Shown here: piece after piece, positions 5,276 to 6,006 of the stretch | Layout: each line of letters starts with the position of its first letter | Numbering within the stretch: the stretch's first letter is position 1 | Assembly (NCBI GenBank): GCA_012270525.1 | Contig: JAAXIE010000061.1 | Coordinates: 1-6,006 of the forward strand | Direction: 5' to 3' | DNA: 6,006 nt | From: Dehalococcoidia bacterium | GTDB lineage: Bacteria; Chloroflexota; Dehalococcoidia; UBA3495; JAAXIE01 | Position numbers and translations under genes: made by a program | Notes under the pieces: model-generated | What the model was told of the DNA's origin: nothing | What the model saw: the letters and a program-made list of their open reading frames with translations, nothing else | Databases searched by the model: none

Positions 5276-6006
5276 CCAATCCCGCCCACCTCGTGCTCCA
5301 GGACGGGTCCGTGTTCACAGGCCGAGCCTTCGGCGCAGCGGGCGAGACCTTCGGTGAAGTGGTGTTCAGCACCAGCATGACCGGTTACCAGGAGATGCTG
5401 ACCGACCCCTCGTTCGCCGGCCAGATCGTGGTGCTGACGTACCCGCTGGCGGGCAACTATGGGATCAACGCCGAGGACGTGGAGTCGGCGCGTATCCAGG
5501 TCGCCGGGTTGGTGGTACGGGAGCATTGCGCCACCCCCAGTCACGGATCAAGCGACATGACCCTTCACCAGTACCTGGAGTCGCAGGGGGTACCTGGTAT
5601 CTGGGATGTGGATACCCGCGCCATCACCCGTCGTCTGCGCACCCAGGGGGTGATGATGGGCAGCCTTGGGGCCAGCGAACCTGAAGAAACTCTTTTCAAG
5701 CTGCAGGAAGCCCCCAAGTACGACAACACCGACTTCGTGTCGGGCGTGACCACGGATAAGACCTATTCGTGGAATGATGAGAACGAGACTGGCTCCGGCC
5801 CCAGAATCGTTGTCACCGACTGCGGGCTGAAATACAACATCCTGCGGAACCTACAACGTCGGGGCTGCCAGGTCTTGGCGGTGCCTGCGGTCACCGGTGC
5901 CGACGAAATACTAGCCCTCAAGCCTGCTGGCGTGGTGGTCTCTCCAGGGCCGGGCGACCCTGCCCTGCTGGACTACGCCGTAGATGGCTGTCGAAAGCTG
6001 GTAGGC
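5272..6006 (+). CDS. carA: Carbamoyl-phosphate synthase small (glutaminase) subunit, 5' part
   Basis: Hydrolyses glutamine and passes ammonia to the large subunit CarB, which makes carbamoyl phosphate for pyrimidines and arginine. The first 245 codons are present; family members have about 360-390. The N-terminal domain is recognisable from LVLQDGSVFTGRAFGA (7-22), TGYQEMLTDPSFAGQIVVLT (37-56), YPLAGNYGIN (57-66) and DTRAITRRLR (114-123). The class I glutamine amidotransferase domain begins at about 178 (RIVVTDCGLKYNILRNL) and shows the oxyanion-hole region SPGPGDP at 224-230. The catalytic Cys and His-Glu lie beyond the right edge. The start ATG overlaps the stop of the 59-codon ORF (ATGA), and the bases before it (CCCCGTCCCACTGCCCACCCC) offer no SD, so translational coupling is likely. 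The frame stays open to the window end. carB is expected downstream but not visible. Confidence 0.96.
   Translation, partial: MTNPAHLVLQDGSVFTGRAFGAAGETFGEVVFSTSMTGYQEMLTDPSFAGQIVVLTYPLAGNYGINAEDVESARIQVAGLVVREHCATPSHGSSDMTLHQYLESQGVPGIWDVDTRAITRRLRTQGVMMGSLGASEPEETLFKLQEAPKYDNTDFVSGVTTDKTYSWNDENETGSGPRIVVTDCGLKYNILRNLQRRGCQVLAVPAVTGADEILALKPAGVVVSPGPGDPALLDYAVDGCRKLVG

Overview
The window is GC-rich and densely packed, and looks like ordinary chromosome from a bacterium. No mobile element, CRISPR array, rRNA or tRNA was seen. Gene content and order (rsmD-coaD-coiled-coil protein on one strand; pyrR-pyrB-pyrC-carA on the other) suggest an uncultured Chloroflexota, perhaps Dehalococcoidia. That is an inference from gene order and protein flavour, not a phylogenetic result.

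Layout. Positions 1-123 hold no supportable gene but contain two strong GC-rich hairpins, possibly REP-like or terminator-like. Positions 124-1731, minus strand, form one transcription unit read right to left: rsmD (16S rRNA m2G966 methyltransferase), coaD (phosphopantetheine adenylyltransferase; its start overlaps the rsmD stop), then a 167-residue coiled-coil protein that begins at a strong Shine-Dalgarno (SD) site. Positions 1732-2091 are a divergent regulatory region. It has a good minus-strand promoter (TTGACC, 17 nt, TATATT) for rsmD and a weaker plus-strand promoter for the pyr operon. The pyr side is followed by a 10-bp palindrome and a hairpin that would bury the pyrR ribosome binding site.

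Positions 2092-6006, plus strand, are a tightly overlapping de novo pyrimidine operon: pyrR (regulator), pyrB (aspartate carbamoyltransferase catalytic chain), pyrC (class I dihydroorotase), an unrecognised 59-codon small ORF, and the first 245 codons of carA (carbamoyl-phosphate synthase small subunit), which runs off the right edge. CarA with CarB (presumably downstream) makes carbamoyl phosphate, PyrB condenses it with aspartate, and PyrC closes the ring to dihydroorotate. PyrR would sense UMP/PRPP and adjust expression.

The most interesting point is the small ORF between pyrC and carA. It has its own SD, starts inside the pyrC 3' end, and its stop overlaps the carA start as ATGA. carA itself has no visible SD, so the small ORF is either a new small protein or a translational coupler for carA. 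Other points are an apparent insertion of about 20-25 residues in the aspartate domain of PyrB, an extra C-terminal tail on PyrR, and a pyr leader without a recognisable PyrR antiterminator/terminator pair. I found no clear new multi-gene system here.
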